From NCBI RefSeq assembly GCF_018446385.1, contig NC_055986.1, forward strand, positions 25,406,302 to 25,470,301: a stretch of DNA of 64,000 nucleotides, given 5' to 3'. Shown here piece by piece: positions 1 to 11,800 of this stretch (within the stretch, counting starts at the first letter, position 1; each line of letters starts with the position of its first letter). Source of the stretch: Zingiber officinale (lineage: Eukaryota; Streptophyta; Magnoliopsida; Zingiberales; Zingiberaceae). A model generated the notes under the pieces. That model saw nothing but the letters and a program-made list of their open reading frames with translations. It was not told the DNA's origin and searched no databases. The position numbers and the translations under genes were made by a program.

Positions 1-83
1 ATGTTTTAATAAATAAATTATTTGAGCAGACTAATACTATTCCGGCCGAGGAAGGTGTTGCGTTATTTGCAGGAACAAGCAAG

Positions 84-698
84 ATGAAGAAAGCACTGAA
101 GGCAACATGGTCCGAGTCATCAGATGAATCCGGGTCCGACGAAGAAGAACCGACGAGCTTCCTCGCTCTACCAGTACAAGCAACCGTGGCGGAAACTGAG
201 TCCGAGTATGAGTCAGAAACCGAGAGCGAATCCGAGACTGAGTCTGATCGAAGCCACGAATCCGCATTCATTTCCGAAGGACCAAAACCCACTGTAAGTT
301 CACTACTCGCAGAATTTCAATTAGATAACTTGGATGAATTATTACCTTACTTAGTAAAAAAGTTGGCTAAATCCAACGTCCGGGTTAAGTCGCTCCAAAA
401 GGAGGTAACAACCCTTAAGGAAGCGACTGACTCGAGCTCTTTAACTGAGTCAGTTCAAACTGGAAGTTCGACTCAAGTCCAACAACTTGAGGAAGAGAAT
501 TCCAATTTGAAAGCTCAAATTAAAGAACTCAAGGACACGTTGGAACGGTTCACCTTGGGCTCCAAGAATCTGGATCTGATTCTTGGAAAACAGCGAGCTG
601 TTTACAACAGAACTGGACTTGGATTTAAAACTAAAACAAAATACAAATCATATTTATCGCTAGTTAATAGAAATAATAGAAAAATTGTCCAAGCATGA
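84..698 (+). CDS. Gag-like ORF of Sirevirus-type retrotransposon (C-terminal part)
   Basis: A 204-residue open frame. It begins with an acidic, Ser/Glu-rich stretch (SSDESGSDEEEP; repeated ESE blocks), followed by a predicted coiled coil around residues 95-155 (VKSLQKEVTTLKEA, QQLEEENSNLKAQIKELK) and the conserved SKNLDLILGKQR / GLGFK tail typical of Sirevirus Gag. The related ORF at 58959-59990 (-) shares the whole layout, which supports the assignment. Gag would form the virus-like particle. The N-terminal part of the protein lies upstream of the window or is missing. This is an element fossil, not a host gene. Confidence 0.75.
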   Translation: MKKALKATWSESSDESGSDEEEPTSFLALPVQATVAETESEYESETESESETESDRSHESAFISEGPKPTVSSLLAEFQLDNLDELLPYLVKKLAKSNVRVKSLQKEVTTLKEATDSSSLTESVQTGSSTQVQQLEEENSNLKAQIKELKDTLERFTLGSKNLDLILGKQRAVYNRTGLGFKTKTKYKSYLSLVNRNNRKIVQA

Positions 699-834
699 GT
701 GCCAAAATCCAACTTGGTTAATCAAGTTAGAAATGGTCACTATTGGGTCCCCAAGGATCAAGTCTATTACCTTGATAGACCATATCGAGGCTATGATCCA
801 GGGGGAGCTAATAGAAAAACAATATTAAGAACAT

Positions 835-2340
835 AATTCAAATTAATATTCAAAATAAAATTCAAAATTAAATTCAAAATTAAAAATTAAATTAAAAATT
901 CAAAATTAAATTCAAAATTCAAAATTCGAAATTAGTTATTAAAATTAAAATTTAAAATTCGAAATTTATTATTAATTATTAAAATTCAAAATTCGAAAAT
1001 TATTAATTATTAAAATTCAAAATTCGAAATTAATTACTAAAATTCAAAATTAGTTACTAAAATTCAAAAATTCAAATTCGAAATTAATTTTTAAAATTCA
1101 AAATTCGAAATTAATTATTAAAACTCAAAATTCAAAATTCAAAATTCAAAATTCAAAATCAATTATTCAAAATTAATTCAAAATAGAAGGAGGGTCCAGA
1201 ATAGCTGGCAACTCCGAAACCTATTTACCTGACTGGGTAACCGAACTTAATCTACCCGAAATGGGTAAACAAGAGTAAATTACCCGATAGGGTAAGTAAG
1301 GATAGATTAAAAGGGTCAGATTTAACTTAAAACACAGTACTGGCGAAGTTTTTGGATGATAGTACGTTGGGGAAGCTTGGGCATCGCATGTCTAGGAAGA
1401 TATGGCTTCGACCTGGTGCATTTGGCCAAGTGGAACTAACCGAAGCTACCCTTAAATGGATCCTAACTAGTTAGACCAAGGTTCAGTATTAAGTTCAATG
1501 GGTAGGACTATTTGGAAAACCTCAAAGGCATGGTTACTTTAATGAGCTCCTTGTGACTCACCATAGCCCAGAAGTTTATCCAAAGAACGCTTACTTGTTG
1601 AACCCAAAACTAAACCCAAATCTAACATAAAGTTAAACAAAACCCTAAAAATTGAACTAACTCATCTCACAACAATTATAGGGTTCCCTGATTGAAAATT
1701 TAGATCGGGTGAGATGACTAGGAAATTAAAATTAAAATTGACTTAAATCAAGTTAATTCAACTAAATTATTTCAAAATTATTTCAAAAATCTTTTAAACT
1801 CAATTTCAAAATTATTTAAAAATCTTTCAAACTCAATTTCAAAATTATTTTAAAAATCTTTTAAAACTTAATTAAAATTCTTTTCAAAATTATTTGAAAA
1901 ATCATTAAAACTTATTTAAAATTCTTTTCAAAATTATTTGAGAAATCATTTCAAAATCATTTCAAAATCATTAAAACTTATTTAAAATTCTTTTCAAAAT
2001 TATTTGAAAAATCATTTCAAAATCATTTCAAAATCATTAAAACTTATTTAAAATTCTTTTCAAAATTATTTGAGAAATCATTTCAAAATCTTTAAAACTT
2101 AATTTCAAAATTCTTTTAAAAATTATTTGAAAAATCTTTTCAAAATCATTTCAAAATCTTTTAAAATTCTTTTAAAAATTTATTTGAAAAATCTTTTCAA
2201 AATCATTTCAAAATCTTTTGAAAAATCCCTTGAAAAAATTAATTTCAAAATTATTTCAAAAATTATTTGAAAAATCATTTGAAATATCCTCTGAAAAATT
2301 AATTTCAAAACCCTTTTCAGAAGTTATTAAATTCTTTGAA
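835..2340 (+). repeat. AT-rich degenerate short repeats inside the retroelement
   Basis: Two blocks of simple degenerate repeats: 835-1185 is built from AATTCAAAATT-like words, and 1745-2340 from TTTCAAAATCATT-like words in ~50-60 bp imperfect units. The same kind of sequence lies at the equivalent internal position of the related element (57400-58180, opposite strand). It therefore looks like a conserved non-coding spacer of the family and not random decay. The rest of 2340-3700 is also AT-rich and shows no gene. Confidence 0.7.
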
Positions 2341-3844
2341 ATTCTAAACTCAATTAATTTTTAAATCTTCAAAATAATGGTCACCTATTTGGAATTCTAA
2401 CTGATATTTTCAATGTTGTAAATTAAAGTAAACTCCATCTCACACTCACTCATATGCTAAACATGCTTGTTAATCTAGAATGAGTGAGATGGAAAATTAG
2501 GAAAATAATTTTTTTGACCTCTCATGCTTGAACTCCTGAACTCAAAAATTTATTAAGGCATTAATTAAGGGGGATTGATTTTGAGTCGATTTTAAAATTA
2601 GTTTTTCTTTAAAAATTTTGACTTGACCTCAAAATTAAAAACTAGTTTTGGCATATCTTCAAAAATTCAAGCTATTTTTTAGCTTTAAAATTAAAATTAT
2701 TTATGACCTGACCTTCAAATTATAACTCCTCTATAAGCTAAATGTTTTCAAAGCTAAGTACTTAATTAAGTTTTCTCTAACTAAACTTAGTTAAATTATT
2801 TTCTAAACTTAGCTAATTGGCAAGATGTTCTCTAGAGGCAATATTAAAGTTTAAGCATGCTTGTACTTAAGGGCTCTGATACCTGATCAAAATCAAATCT
2901 TGACTCATGCTTGGACCTTAGGGCTCTGATACCTTTCTAAAACAAAATTTGTAAACTATTAAACACTAAAGTTAACGCTTCTCCTTTGCCTTAAGTATCT
3001 TTGAAATTCATTTCTCTTAAGCAGCTTTTCAAACTTAAAACTTTTTCAAACTTAAAACTTTCAAGTCTCTTCTATTTGAAAATTCTTTTTGAAATTTTGT
3101 TAGAAAATTATTTAAGTTGAAACTTTTTCAAAAATTCGTTAAGTTGAAATTCTTTTTGAAAACTCTTTAAGCTGCAATTAACTTCTTTAAGTTGAAAATT
3201 TTCCTTGAAAATTTTTAAGCTGGAAAATTTTTGAAATCGGAAAATTTCTGAAGTTGATTGAAAACTTTTTTATTTTGGAAAATTCTCAAAATTCACTAAG
3301 CTAAAAAGAGTTGAATTCTTATTTAACATAGCACAAAGAAAATCTCCTCAAGCAAAATCAATGGTTTAAAGTTTTTTTTAAACTATTTTCCTTAGCAAAT
3401 TTTCAAAAAATGTTGCTATTAAAAATTCTAAGATGTTGCTTTTCTCTTACCCTTTTTTTTTTTTTTTTGCCTCATACCTAAGTTTCTCAAACAAACTCTG
3501 CTAAGTTTTGTCTTGAAAAGTCAAGTTTTTTCAAAACTAGCTTTTTTTTGATATATGACAAAGGGGGAGAATAGAGAAATTCACAGAGAACAAAAATCCA
3601 AAGGGGAGGTTATATTAAGGGGGAGTTTGTAATGCCAATTTTTTTCCCTTGTATAAGTTATTGCATATTATTACTTAACTTTGAATTACGATTGCCATAA
3701 TCAAAAAGGGGGAGATTGTTGGTGCGGGAAGCATCCGACGATCGAACCTGAGTTTTGATAATGGCAAAGGATTCAAAGTTAAGGTTTGTGGTGATCTAAC
3801 GTGTTGAATAAGTGTTTTAGGAAAGTCCTAGCTGCGGTTAGGCA

Positions 3845-4112
3845 AAGGGAAAATCCTAAGGGGTGGTAACCTTAGGTCCTAGGGGGCGGTAACCCTAGGT
3901 GAGGGAAAACCCTAAGGGGTGGTAACCTTAGGTCCTAGGGGGCGGTAACCCTAGGTGGAGGAAAACCCTAAGAGGCGGCAACCTTAGGTCCTAGGGGGCG
4001 GTAACCCTAAGGGGCGGCAGCCTTAGGTCCTAGGGGGTGGTAACCCTAGGTGGAGAAAAACCCTAGGGGGCGGTAACCCTAGGTCCTAGGAGGTGGTAAC
4101 CCTAGGCGGAAA
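3845..4112 (+). repeat. Minisatellite in LTR (CCTAGG/GGCGGTAACC units)
   Basis: About ten imperfect units of ~20-27 bp carrying GGGCGGTAACCCTAGG or close variants. The CCTAGG within each unit is palindromic. The related LTRs near 56030-56140 and 61440-61550 contain only about three to four units of the same motif, so copy number differs strongly within the family. Confidence 0.8.
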
Positions 4113-4524
4113 GTCCAGTCGGTCTGGAGGACCGGACTGGCATCAGGTAATCTCTCCTGAGGTGAGTAGGTGAGGACGCGTTCCCCGTAGAGGGAAAAGT
4201 AGGCGTCGGGTCGACCTAGGGTTTCCGGTTGGGAATCCGAAGTCAGACTCGGACAGTCCGAAGACTGTCAGTTATTCCTTACTGTGTTTTATCAGATTCT
4301 AACACTGTCTTGCAGGGGATTTTGCTCGGACTAACCTGGTTTTGCAGGTGAGGAACCTGCTGGAAAAAGGTGGTCCGGGCGCCCGGGATGGATCCGGGCG
4401 CCCGAAGGTCCAGGCGCCCGAGACCAAGTTTTATCCCTGCCGCGACTTCGCCATGTGGAGCATCCTGGTTGGTTGGCCACGTCACACTCCAGGCGCCCGG
4501 AAGGGATCCAGGCGCCCGGAATGT

Positions 4525-4535
4525 CATATAAAAAG
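4525..4535 (+). promoter_or_regulatory. LTR TATA box
   Basis: CATATAAAAAG lies just downstream of the palindromic GGCGCCCG cluster and ~390 bp before the LTR end, a normal place for the U3 core promoter. The CTATAAAAGA boxes at 55351-55360 and 60731-60740 sit in the matching place in the related LTRs. Confidence 0.55.
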
Positions 4536-4918
4536 AGGGTCGAGGGTGCAGCCAAAGAACATCGAATTCTAAGGTTTCTTTTGTGAAGTGCTACCAACGA
4601 GACGACCTTGAAGTGCTACTACTCGACGTCGACAACCCGAAGCTCAGACTCTTCGATCTTTTGTTGTCAGTATTAGTTTACTTATTGCATTAATTGTAAT
4701 TCAAATTGTAATCTTTCCGATAAATAGTTGTTGCCCACCGAAAGCGGTCAAGGACCGCGGACCTTCGAGTAGGAGTCGCCATAGGCTCCGAACGAAGTAA
4801 AACACCTGCGTCTCTGTGTGTTTGATTTTACTTTCCGCTGCGTTTCTATTCTGTGTTTTAAATCGTTAAAATAGCCACGAGCGCTATTCACCCCCCCTCT
4901 AGCGCTTTCGATCCATCA

Positions 4919-5022
4919 ATTGGTTTCAGAGCCCGGACTGCAAGAAGGTTTAACCGTCGACTGTGCACAAGAGCTATGGTCTGATTGAGCCATGTGGTAA
5001 CAATATTGACCTCGAACAAAGA
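4919..5022 (+). mobile_element. PBS and 5' leader of a second, partial Sirevirus-like copy
   Basis: ATTGGTTTCAGAGC directly after the LTR is one change from the initiator-Met tRNA primer site (TTGGTATCAGAGC), which is seen intact in the related element at 60321-60333. About 90 bp of leader-like sequence follow before the sequence becomes unrelated. Together with the internal region at 1-3716 this implies two elements in tandem sharing one LTR. Confidence 0.6.
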
Positions 5023-5179
5023 AAGTGGGGGCTCCTATGTTCAGATCAAGAGGACCAGACACCAGGCAGGAAGTCCTAGTAGGTCGGGTGGACCGAGGGG
5101 CAAGAAGACCTGGTGGGTCGAGGATCGGATGTGGGAAGCCTATGGTCCTTTGTGTGAGGGGAGGATTGTTGGGCTTGCA

Positions 5180-5365
5180 AGGTTGCAAACATAGTCCCAT
5201 ATTGGAAACACATGGGAAAGATCATGGGTTTATAAGAGAAAAGATATCTCCATTGACATAAGGCCTTTTGGGTAGAGCCCAAGAACAAAACCATGAGGGC
5301 TTAGGCCCAAAGTGGACAATATCATGCGATTGTGGAGATATCTAAATTCTTTTCGATCCTACATT
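5180..5365 (+). mobile_element. LTR-like fragment of an unclassified retroelement
   Basis: It contains AGTCCCATATTGG, TTTATAAGAG, and GGACAATATCATGCGATTGTGG, a set of words I recognise from LTRs dispersed in plant genomes. Both ends are unclear and no coding sequence is seen. 5023-5180 also shows nothing assignable. Confidence 0.4.
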
Positions 5366-5580
5366 CTCCCACATTTAGGACAGAGAGGTAACTTGGTCTG
5401 CTTGTTTGCTTGTCCTCCCTTTTGGTTACCTCTTGAGTTCCACTGCTTTCTCTTGTGACCCTTGCCCTTCCAGTTCTGATTACTTGACTGGGGTTTCTGG
5501 CTCCCCACTATCTTGTCTTCGATCTTGACTGGCTTGTATTGCGCTCTTTGTGCCTTGATGCTGTTCAGATAGTGCTCAGC
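5362..5580 (-). mobile_element. Ty3/gypsy gag fragment (zinc-knuckle start)
   Basis: On the minus strand this reads a basic, Gln/Lys-rich linker (NQNWKGKGHKRKQW) and then LPLCPKCGRM, the first half of a CCHC zinc knuckle as in Ty3/gypsy chromovirus Gag. Sequence on both sides belongs to other elements. It may go with the gypsy LTR piece at 7557-7965, which has the same orientation, with the LTR at 5581-7556 inserted between. Broken fragment. Confidence 0.6.
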
Positions 5581-7556
5581 CGTTGGAATGTATACTAAAA
5601 GCCTAGCTTTTGTATAAACATTTATAAGAATCACATTGGTCAAGTGTCTACATTTATATATACCAAATGTAGATGTTCAATTAATTTACATTGTAGATAA
5701 CATAGTGTGTGGTGTCACACACAGAAGATTGTGTTATCGATTCTTTATAAATTATAAACAGTAGTTCACGACTAAGATGGAAAGGAACAAACCATTGAAA
5801 TAGTCGTAATGTAATTAGGCATTAGTTTATCTTGACTAATAAATTACACTAGTACACTTTAAGTGTATTGAGCATGACCATTTAAGGTAAGTTCTTTTTA
5901 TACTGATTTAATAAAAGAACTAGACCTTAGTTATTATGGAAGTGTGCGCTCTTAATCCTAATATAATAACAAGCACATATATTTGATATTTATTTCTTTA
6001 ATTTATCAATGGGTGAGATTTAATTCGATAAATCAATAAGCCCGATAAGTTGGGAAATGATGTTACTTATAGTGTGACTTGTTGATTATAGAAGGAAACT
6101 GTGTCCTAGTAATCTAGGTTGATAATGTCCCCAAGAGGAGCTCATAAAGATTGTCATGTTAAACCCTGCAGGTGGACTTAGTCCGACATGACGATAAGGT
6201 TGAGTGGTACTACTCTTGGACTAAGATATTAATTAAATGAGTTGTCAGTAACTCACTTAATTAGTGGACATTCGACATCTTAAACACAGGGAGACTAACA
6301 CACTCATAATAAGGAGCCCAAAAATGTAATTTGGGATTGGTGCGGTAGTTCAATAATAGTTCTTTAGTGAAATGAATTATTATTGATGAAATTAAGTTGT
6401 GTGTTCGGGGCGAACATGGGAAGCTTAATTTCATCGGGAGACCAAAACCAATTCCTCCTCTCGGTCCCTATCGTAGCCTCTTGGATATAGAGATTTATAC
6501 CCACCACATACTCACATTCTTACCCAACCTATAGGGGCCGGCCAAGCTAAGCTTGAAGCTCAAGCTTAGGGCCGACCAAGCCTAAAGGTTGAGCCTTAAG
6601 GTGGCCGGTCAATAGCTTGGAGCCCAAGCTTAGGTGGTCGGCCACATCATATTAAAAAGGATTTTATTTATAAATTTTTCTTGTGTGGATTCCATGATTT
6701 TAAAAGAGAGTTTAAAATTTAAATATTTCCTTTTATAGCTTTTTACAAAAGATTAAGAAAAGATTTGAAATCTTTCCTTATTTGTAGATTGAAATGTAGA
6801 TTTTAATTTTGAGAAAACTTTCCTTTTTAACCATGTTCATGATTTAAAAGAGAATTTAAAAATTAAATATTCTCTTTTATAAGTTTCTACAAAAGATTAA
6901 GTGATATCTTTCCTTATTTGTATATTGAAAGGAGATTTTAATTTTTAGAGATAACTTTCCTTTTTGAAAATCATCCACATGTTTAAAAGAAAGATTTTAA
7001 TTTATAAAATTTCCTTTTTATAATCCGCCATGAAGGGAAAAATTATTGAAGAAATTTTTTATAAATTCCCGGAGACAAATTAGGAAGTTTTAATTCTTGT
7101 GTTAATTAAAACTCTCCTTGTTTTGTTTTAAATAGTGGCCGGGCATTACAAATTGAGAAGAGGAAATTATTTTTAATTAAATAAATTTTCCTGCATAAAA
7201 ATTAAGGAAATTTTTATTTAAATTTCCTTATTTGCCAAGACCAAGGATTATAAAAGAGGGGGTAGAGGTGTCTTCATGGCTAACGATTCTATTCTTTTTC
7301 TCTTCCTCTTTTCCTTGGTGTGGCCGGCCATAGAAGTTCTCTCTTCTTCCTTTTCTTTCTTCTTCATTGGTCGAACCTCATCATCTCATGGAGCTTGAAG
7401 GTGGTCGGATTCTAGCATGGAGAAGAAGGAGAGAAAGGATGCATCCCTTGGAGTTTGGTGGTGGTGGCCGAACCACATTTATTCATGGAATATTTGTGGT
7501 GGCCGAATCATGCTTGGAGAAGAAGGTGGCTTGGAGAAGAAGAATCTGTGTTTTCA
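5581..7556 (+). mobile_element. Partial LTR, family with GGATGTATACTAAAAG start (copy A)
   Basis: Aligns by eye with the full-length LTR at 38400-40988 and the partial one at 32401-33019: the same opening (GGAATGTATACTAAAAGCCT), the same GTGTGTGGTGTCACACACAGA and GGGAGACCAAAACCAATTCC blocks, and the same GGCCGGCCAA-type clusters. It covers about the first 2 kb of the ~2.6 kb LTR. No coding sequence is seen. Confidence 0.75.
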
Positions 7557-7965
7557 CCCGAGACGAGAAACGCTGACGCGCCGCGAGAGAGAAAGGAGAG
7601 GAAAGGTTTTTTTTTTTTGGGTCACGGTAAAACCTAAGTTCTCCCTTTATAATTCCAATATTCTGTTAACTATCTACCACTTAAATATATTTCGCTATCT
7701 TTTCTAAACAGCACTGGCCGCTTGGGCACTTGGTCAGTCAGATTCGCTTAAGACTTGGTTTGGGTCGGAAGTCGCGGGTTTGAACCTTGGCCGAATCTCT
7801 TTATTTTTGAAAATTCTTCCTTTTGGTAAAAATACCAAACAACCTCCAAAAATTACATAAAAATACTCTAAAAATTCCTAAAAATCTCTAGAATATTTCT
7901 AAATCATTTCTAAGTATTAATAAGGACTTTTAGAACTTAAGACAAAGAAATTTTGGGTCGTTACA
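7557..7965 (-). mobile_element. Ty3/gypsy LTR piece (TGTAACGACCC end)
   Basis: On the minus strand the piece opens TGTAACGACCCAAAATTTC, the typical 5' end of plant gypsy LTRs. It carries a plus-strand tRNA-like segment (7725-7790) with a B-box-like GGGTTTGAACC at 7776-7786. The left limit is set only by loss of similarity to copy A. Confidence 0.5.
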
Positions 7966-8883
7966 TTATAAGATTATATCTTCATGTGATGACAATTCTC
8001 AAAGGCATAAAGTTCATCCAATGCATTTCTGATGCCCACGATTCGAACCAATTCAATAAGAATAATAATAGATTGACTACCAAATTTTGATCCGAATAAA
8101 ATTGATTATATAAATCCTTATTTTGTTAAATCTCTTTTTTATAAGCTTGAATCATACTTGAAACCAATCTTCATCACCATACCCAATTAGCACAGCTATT
8201 ATCCTGAAACCAACCTTCAGACATATGTCATGTATAAAGGATTGGAGGATGTATAATTTAAAGGAAAGAAAGATTTTAACACGTGTCAAGAGTTAGATGA
8301 GATAATTTAAAAGGAAGGGAGGTTAGAGGATAATTTAAAGAGAGAGAGAAATTTTAATAGGAGAGGTAATTTAAAAAATTAAGAAGGTTTTGACCTATGT
8401 AAAAATTTAAATGAAACAAAAAAAAAACATTGATGGAAAAAATACCAAATAAAATTTATTAAAAAACAAAACTAATAAAAAATAAAATAAAATAAAAATT
8501 AAATAAAACTAAAAAAACCAGTGATACTTGAATAAAATATATATATAATAAGTGAAGTGATCTATGTTAAAAATTATATAAAATAAAAAAATAAAAAATT
8601 TAATAAAAAAATAATAACCAAAATGAATTTAAAAAAAAATAAAAATTAAATAAAATTAGAAAAAAAATATATAAGGAGTTTAAAGAAGAAAGAGTATGAA
8701 GGTCATTTAAAAAGGAATATAGGGGGTGTTTGAGCAATTTGCGAGTAGAACATACTGTGAATATGTCGAGTGCAATAGAACTACGAGCAAAACTTCCCTG
8801 GTTTACTACTGATCAGGATAAATCAATGGTGAATCTTTCAGACTACAGAATTACTTGGTGCAGTTATAACAATCTCTTTGACC
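7966..8883. other. Intergenic, A-rich, no gene seen
   Basis: Downstream flank of the peroxiredoxin gene. 8270-8400 is purine-rich (GAAAGAAAG, GAGAGAGAG) and 8400-8690 is A-rich low-complexity DNA. I see no ORF, RNA gene or clear element ends here. The gene's 3' UTR and poly(A) site should lie in the last few hundred bases. Confidence 0.6.
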
Positions 8884-11800
8884 CTAAACAGCTGAGAAAT
8901 ATTCCTTACTAAGTTTAGGATCTGGCTTCATTGATTTCTCTCCAGGTTTCCATCCAGCAGGGCAAACCTCGTCTGGATTCTCTTGAACATATTGCAACGC
9001 CTGCAGGACAGAAACAGTATGAACAATGAGCCTCAAGTATGGCTACCAAACCATTAACGATATCAAAAGCAACCGGAAACAAGCTTGAATGATATTTTCA
9101 GCACTGTAAGATATAGAAGTGCAAAGAACCATAGGTACCGATGCTACTTTGCTACTTTGATGAATGAGGTGTCATAGATCAGAGGGAGATTACATCTGCT
9201 TTTATCAAGCGTTACCTGAAGTGTTCGCAAGGTTTCATCAACACTACGACCAATGGCAAGGTTATTGATGGTGGCATGCTGAATTACCCCTTCCTTGTCT
9301 ATGATGAATAATCCTCGCAATGCAATACCCTAGGAAAATAAGTTCCCGGCAAATGGAAGTTAAATTAGTTTACAAGCACAGATCAGACCAATAAAACAAC
9401 AAAAAATTCCCAACTATTAAAGGTTAGCTTAATGCTAGTTACAATTATTAGATTAATTACAGAGTTGATCACACATAGAAAGGCAAGCACCATCTACCTG
9501 ATCTGGGATCAGAACGCCAAAGGATTTGGAAATTGATTTAGAGATGTCTGATACCAGTGGGTATTTGAGATCACCCAGACCCCCTGACTTCCTATCTGTT
9601 TGAACCCATGCCAGATGGGAGAACTGAGGAGGAGGAAATATTGGGTTAAAATGAAATGAGCCCAATAGTAAAACAATAAATCCAATAACTACAGAAGTAT
9701 AATTCATTGTTTCTTTTTTCCTTTGGTCATTCTGTCAATGAAATCTCATCTTGCATTATATTTCAGAACAAAACAATACATAATAATGGAGATAACTAAC
9801 CAAAGAAACAAAAACAACAGAATTAAGACACCAGTTCTGAATGTGGAAAAAAAAAGAAAACCTGCAGAAGTTAGAGAATGAAAATTATATTCCCCAAGAA
9901 GTTCATTTATAATTTGCACACAAAAATGATTGGCAAAAATGGTGAGATAGTCTTTTGGAAATCATATGCACGAGGATGCATACATTAACTACGGAATTCC
10001 ACCATGGTGAGAGGCAATAACTAACTGCTAACAATGCTGGGTTGAGGGAGAAAATGGAGAATGGAGATCATAGAAAGATCGAACTATGGAAGCCCATAAT
10101 TAAGAATTTAGAGTTGCCTGATCCTTGAAGGTGTGGAACAAATATTGCATGACAAAATATTGATAGTTGAGAAAAAATTTATATAGTGGTCTTTTCCAGA
10201 AAATAACTTCATTTATATTTTCTAAGAGTCAATGATACTTCTTTTTTCTGACAACCATATATTGAAGACATCATAATATTCTGATAGACAACACTAAGTT
10301 GGGCAAAACATTGAAACTAGAATCAAGAAGCATGGATAGAATAAATAAATATATACAGATATACAGATACTAGATGTACCAAATATTAATAACAACTTAC
10401 CACACTGTCAACTGAAACACCTATGACCTCTGTGTTTATCTTTTCAAATTCTGAGTAGCGGTCACTAAAAGCAATAATCTCTGTCACAATTGAAAGAAAT
10501 TTAGTCCCATTGGTTCTGTTAAGATATGAAGTTTCAATGTTGGAAATAACTTACCTGTAGGGCAGACAAATGTGAAGTCAAGTGGGTAGAAAAACAGAAT
10601 CACATACTTCTTTCCAATATAATCAGAGAGTTTGACCTGCCAAAGTAGCATGATGAGAAAGGATAATCATTATCATATAATGCAAGAAGAGACACTTGAA
10701 TACTTGATGCCAGATATACTTAAATAGATAACAAAGATTAAAGATATGCATGTAATGATGAAATTCAAGTTTACATTATGGGTGTTTCAAATTCAATCCT
10801 CAAAGCTCATCATTCCTCATAGATATGTAATTCAAGATAGTTAAGAAAAAATGAGTCAGTTTTTTTTTTGTCAATAGATGAGATTATTCTAATGCGGAAA
10901 GGCTTAGCGTATGAAATGGTTTAAGTGGAAGGAAATGAAAAAAAAAATGTTTTGTTTCCACTATACTCCTTTCTTCTTGTTTACTTGGATGGAATCATAA
11001 GAAAAGAAATAATATTGATAACTTGTGCTTATTAGATGCTTAGACTTCAGTTCCGTTGATTGGTGAAGAAATGAAATGAAGGAATTGGACAGATTAAAGC
11101 CTTCCATCATCAAATAGAATTAAATAAAATCCTATGTCTAAGTAACATAAATACAACCAACAATATAACTTAATATCAAACTAAATGATGAAAATGAACC
11201 CACTCATCCATCCCCAAATAGTTCATAGACATCAGTCATTATTTTTTACTTGAATCTGCAACTGATTTGGGGCATATGATGGTATGAGATGGAGGTATTA
11301 TTCAAATGGATTATGAACAAACACAGTTCAGTGAAGCATTTGAAGGTTGCAATGATCACTGCGCTCTAGTAGATTTTTGATTTCTCTAAGTTTATACCAT
11401 TGCTAACAACATTAGTCACTTATTTAAACGTACATTAATGAACTCCTGATCGAAAACAGCTTCAGCCTCAAAGTCCGGTGCTTTGTTCCCAACTAGCGGC
11501 AGGTAAGTCTGCAGAACATCAATCTCACTTTCAAATTTCAATCAAGAGATAAATACAAAGAAAAGAAGTCGAAGGAAACCCATTTGCTAGAAGTTGTTTT
11601 TCACGTAAAAATACCAAATGCCCAATATCTACACTATTCTCATACAAATTGTCTACTGTCTGCAAATTTCATCAAGTAATAAAAGGGAAACTTCACGATA
11701 AAATACATCCTAAAAATAAAAAACTAAAACAGCCAAGAGTACAATGTATAGGATTCATTACCTCGGCCGAAGCTTTGACAACGACACTTCTTGGGTTAGA

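Larger units (their letters stand above)
1..3716 (+). mobile_element. Sirevirus-like Ty1/copia element, 3' part of internal region
   Basis: Seen: a gag-type ORF at 84-698, a long AT-rich non-coding stretch, several purine tracts of the form AAGGGGGAGA (near 3560, 3600, 3620, 3700), then an LTR starting TGTTGG at 3717. The gag C-terminal signature (coiled coil, then GSKNLDLILGKQR and GLGFK) and the repeated polypurine tracts are known marks of the Sirevirus (SIRE/Maximus) lineage. No protease, integrase or RT is visible between gag and LTR, so this is a gag-only, non-autonomous or decayed copy. Its 5' end lies outside the window. It is broken; the number of breaks cannot be judged from this part. 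Confidence 0.8.
3717..4918 (+). mobile_element. LTR of the Sirevirus-like element (about 1.2 kb)
   Basis: Begins TGTTGG directly after the purine tract CAAAAAGGGGGAGAT and ends at ...GATCCATCA. Its terminal ~60 bp (CTCTAGCGCTTTCGATCC) match the LTRs at 54953-56287 and 60335-61708, which run on the other strand. It holds a minisatellite (3845-4112), five GGCGCCCG palindromic boxes (4377-4519) and a TATA box. It is followed immediately by a PBS-like sequence, so the LTR has a PPT on its left and a PBS on its right. Confidence 0.8.

Noticed and set aside
3845-4112. CRISPR-like array of short repeats
   Set aside because: Units are imperfect, contiguous and without unique spacers, within a plant LTR: a minisatellite.
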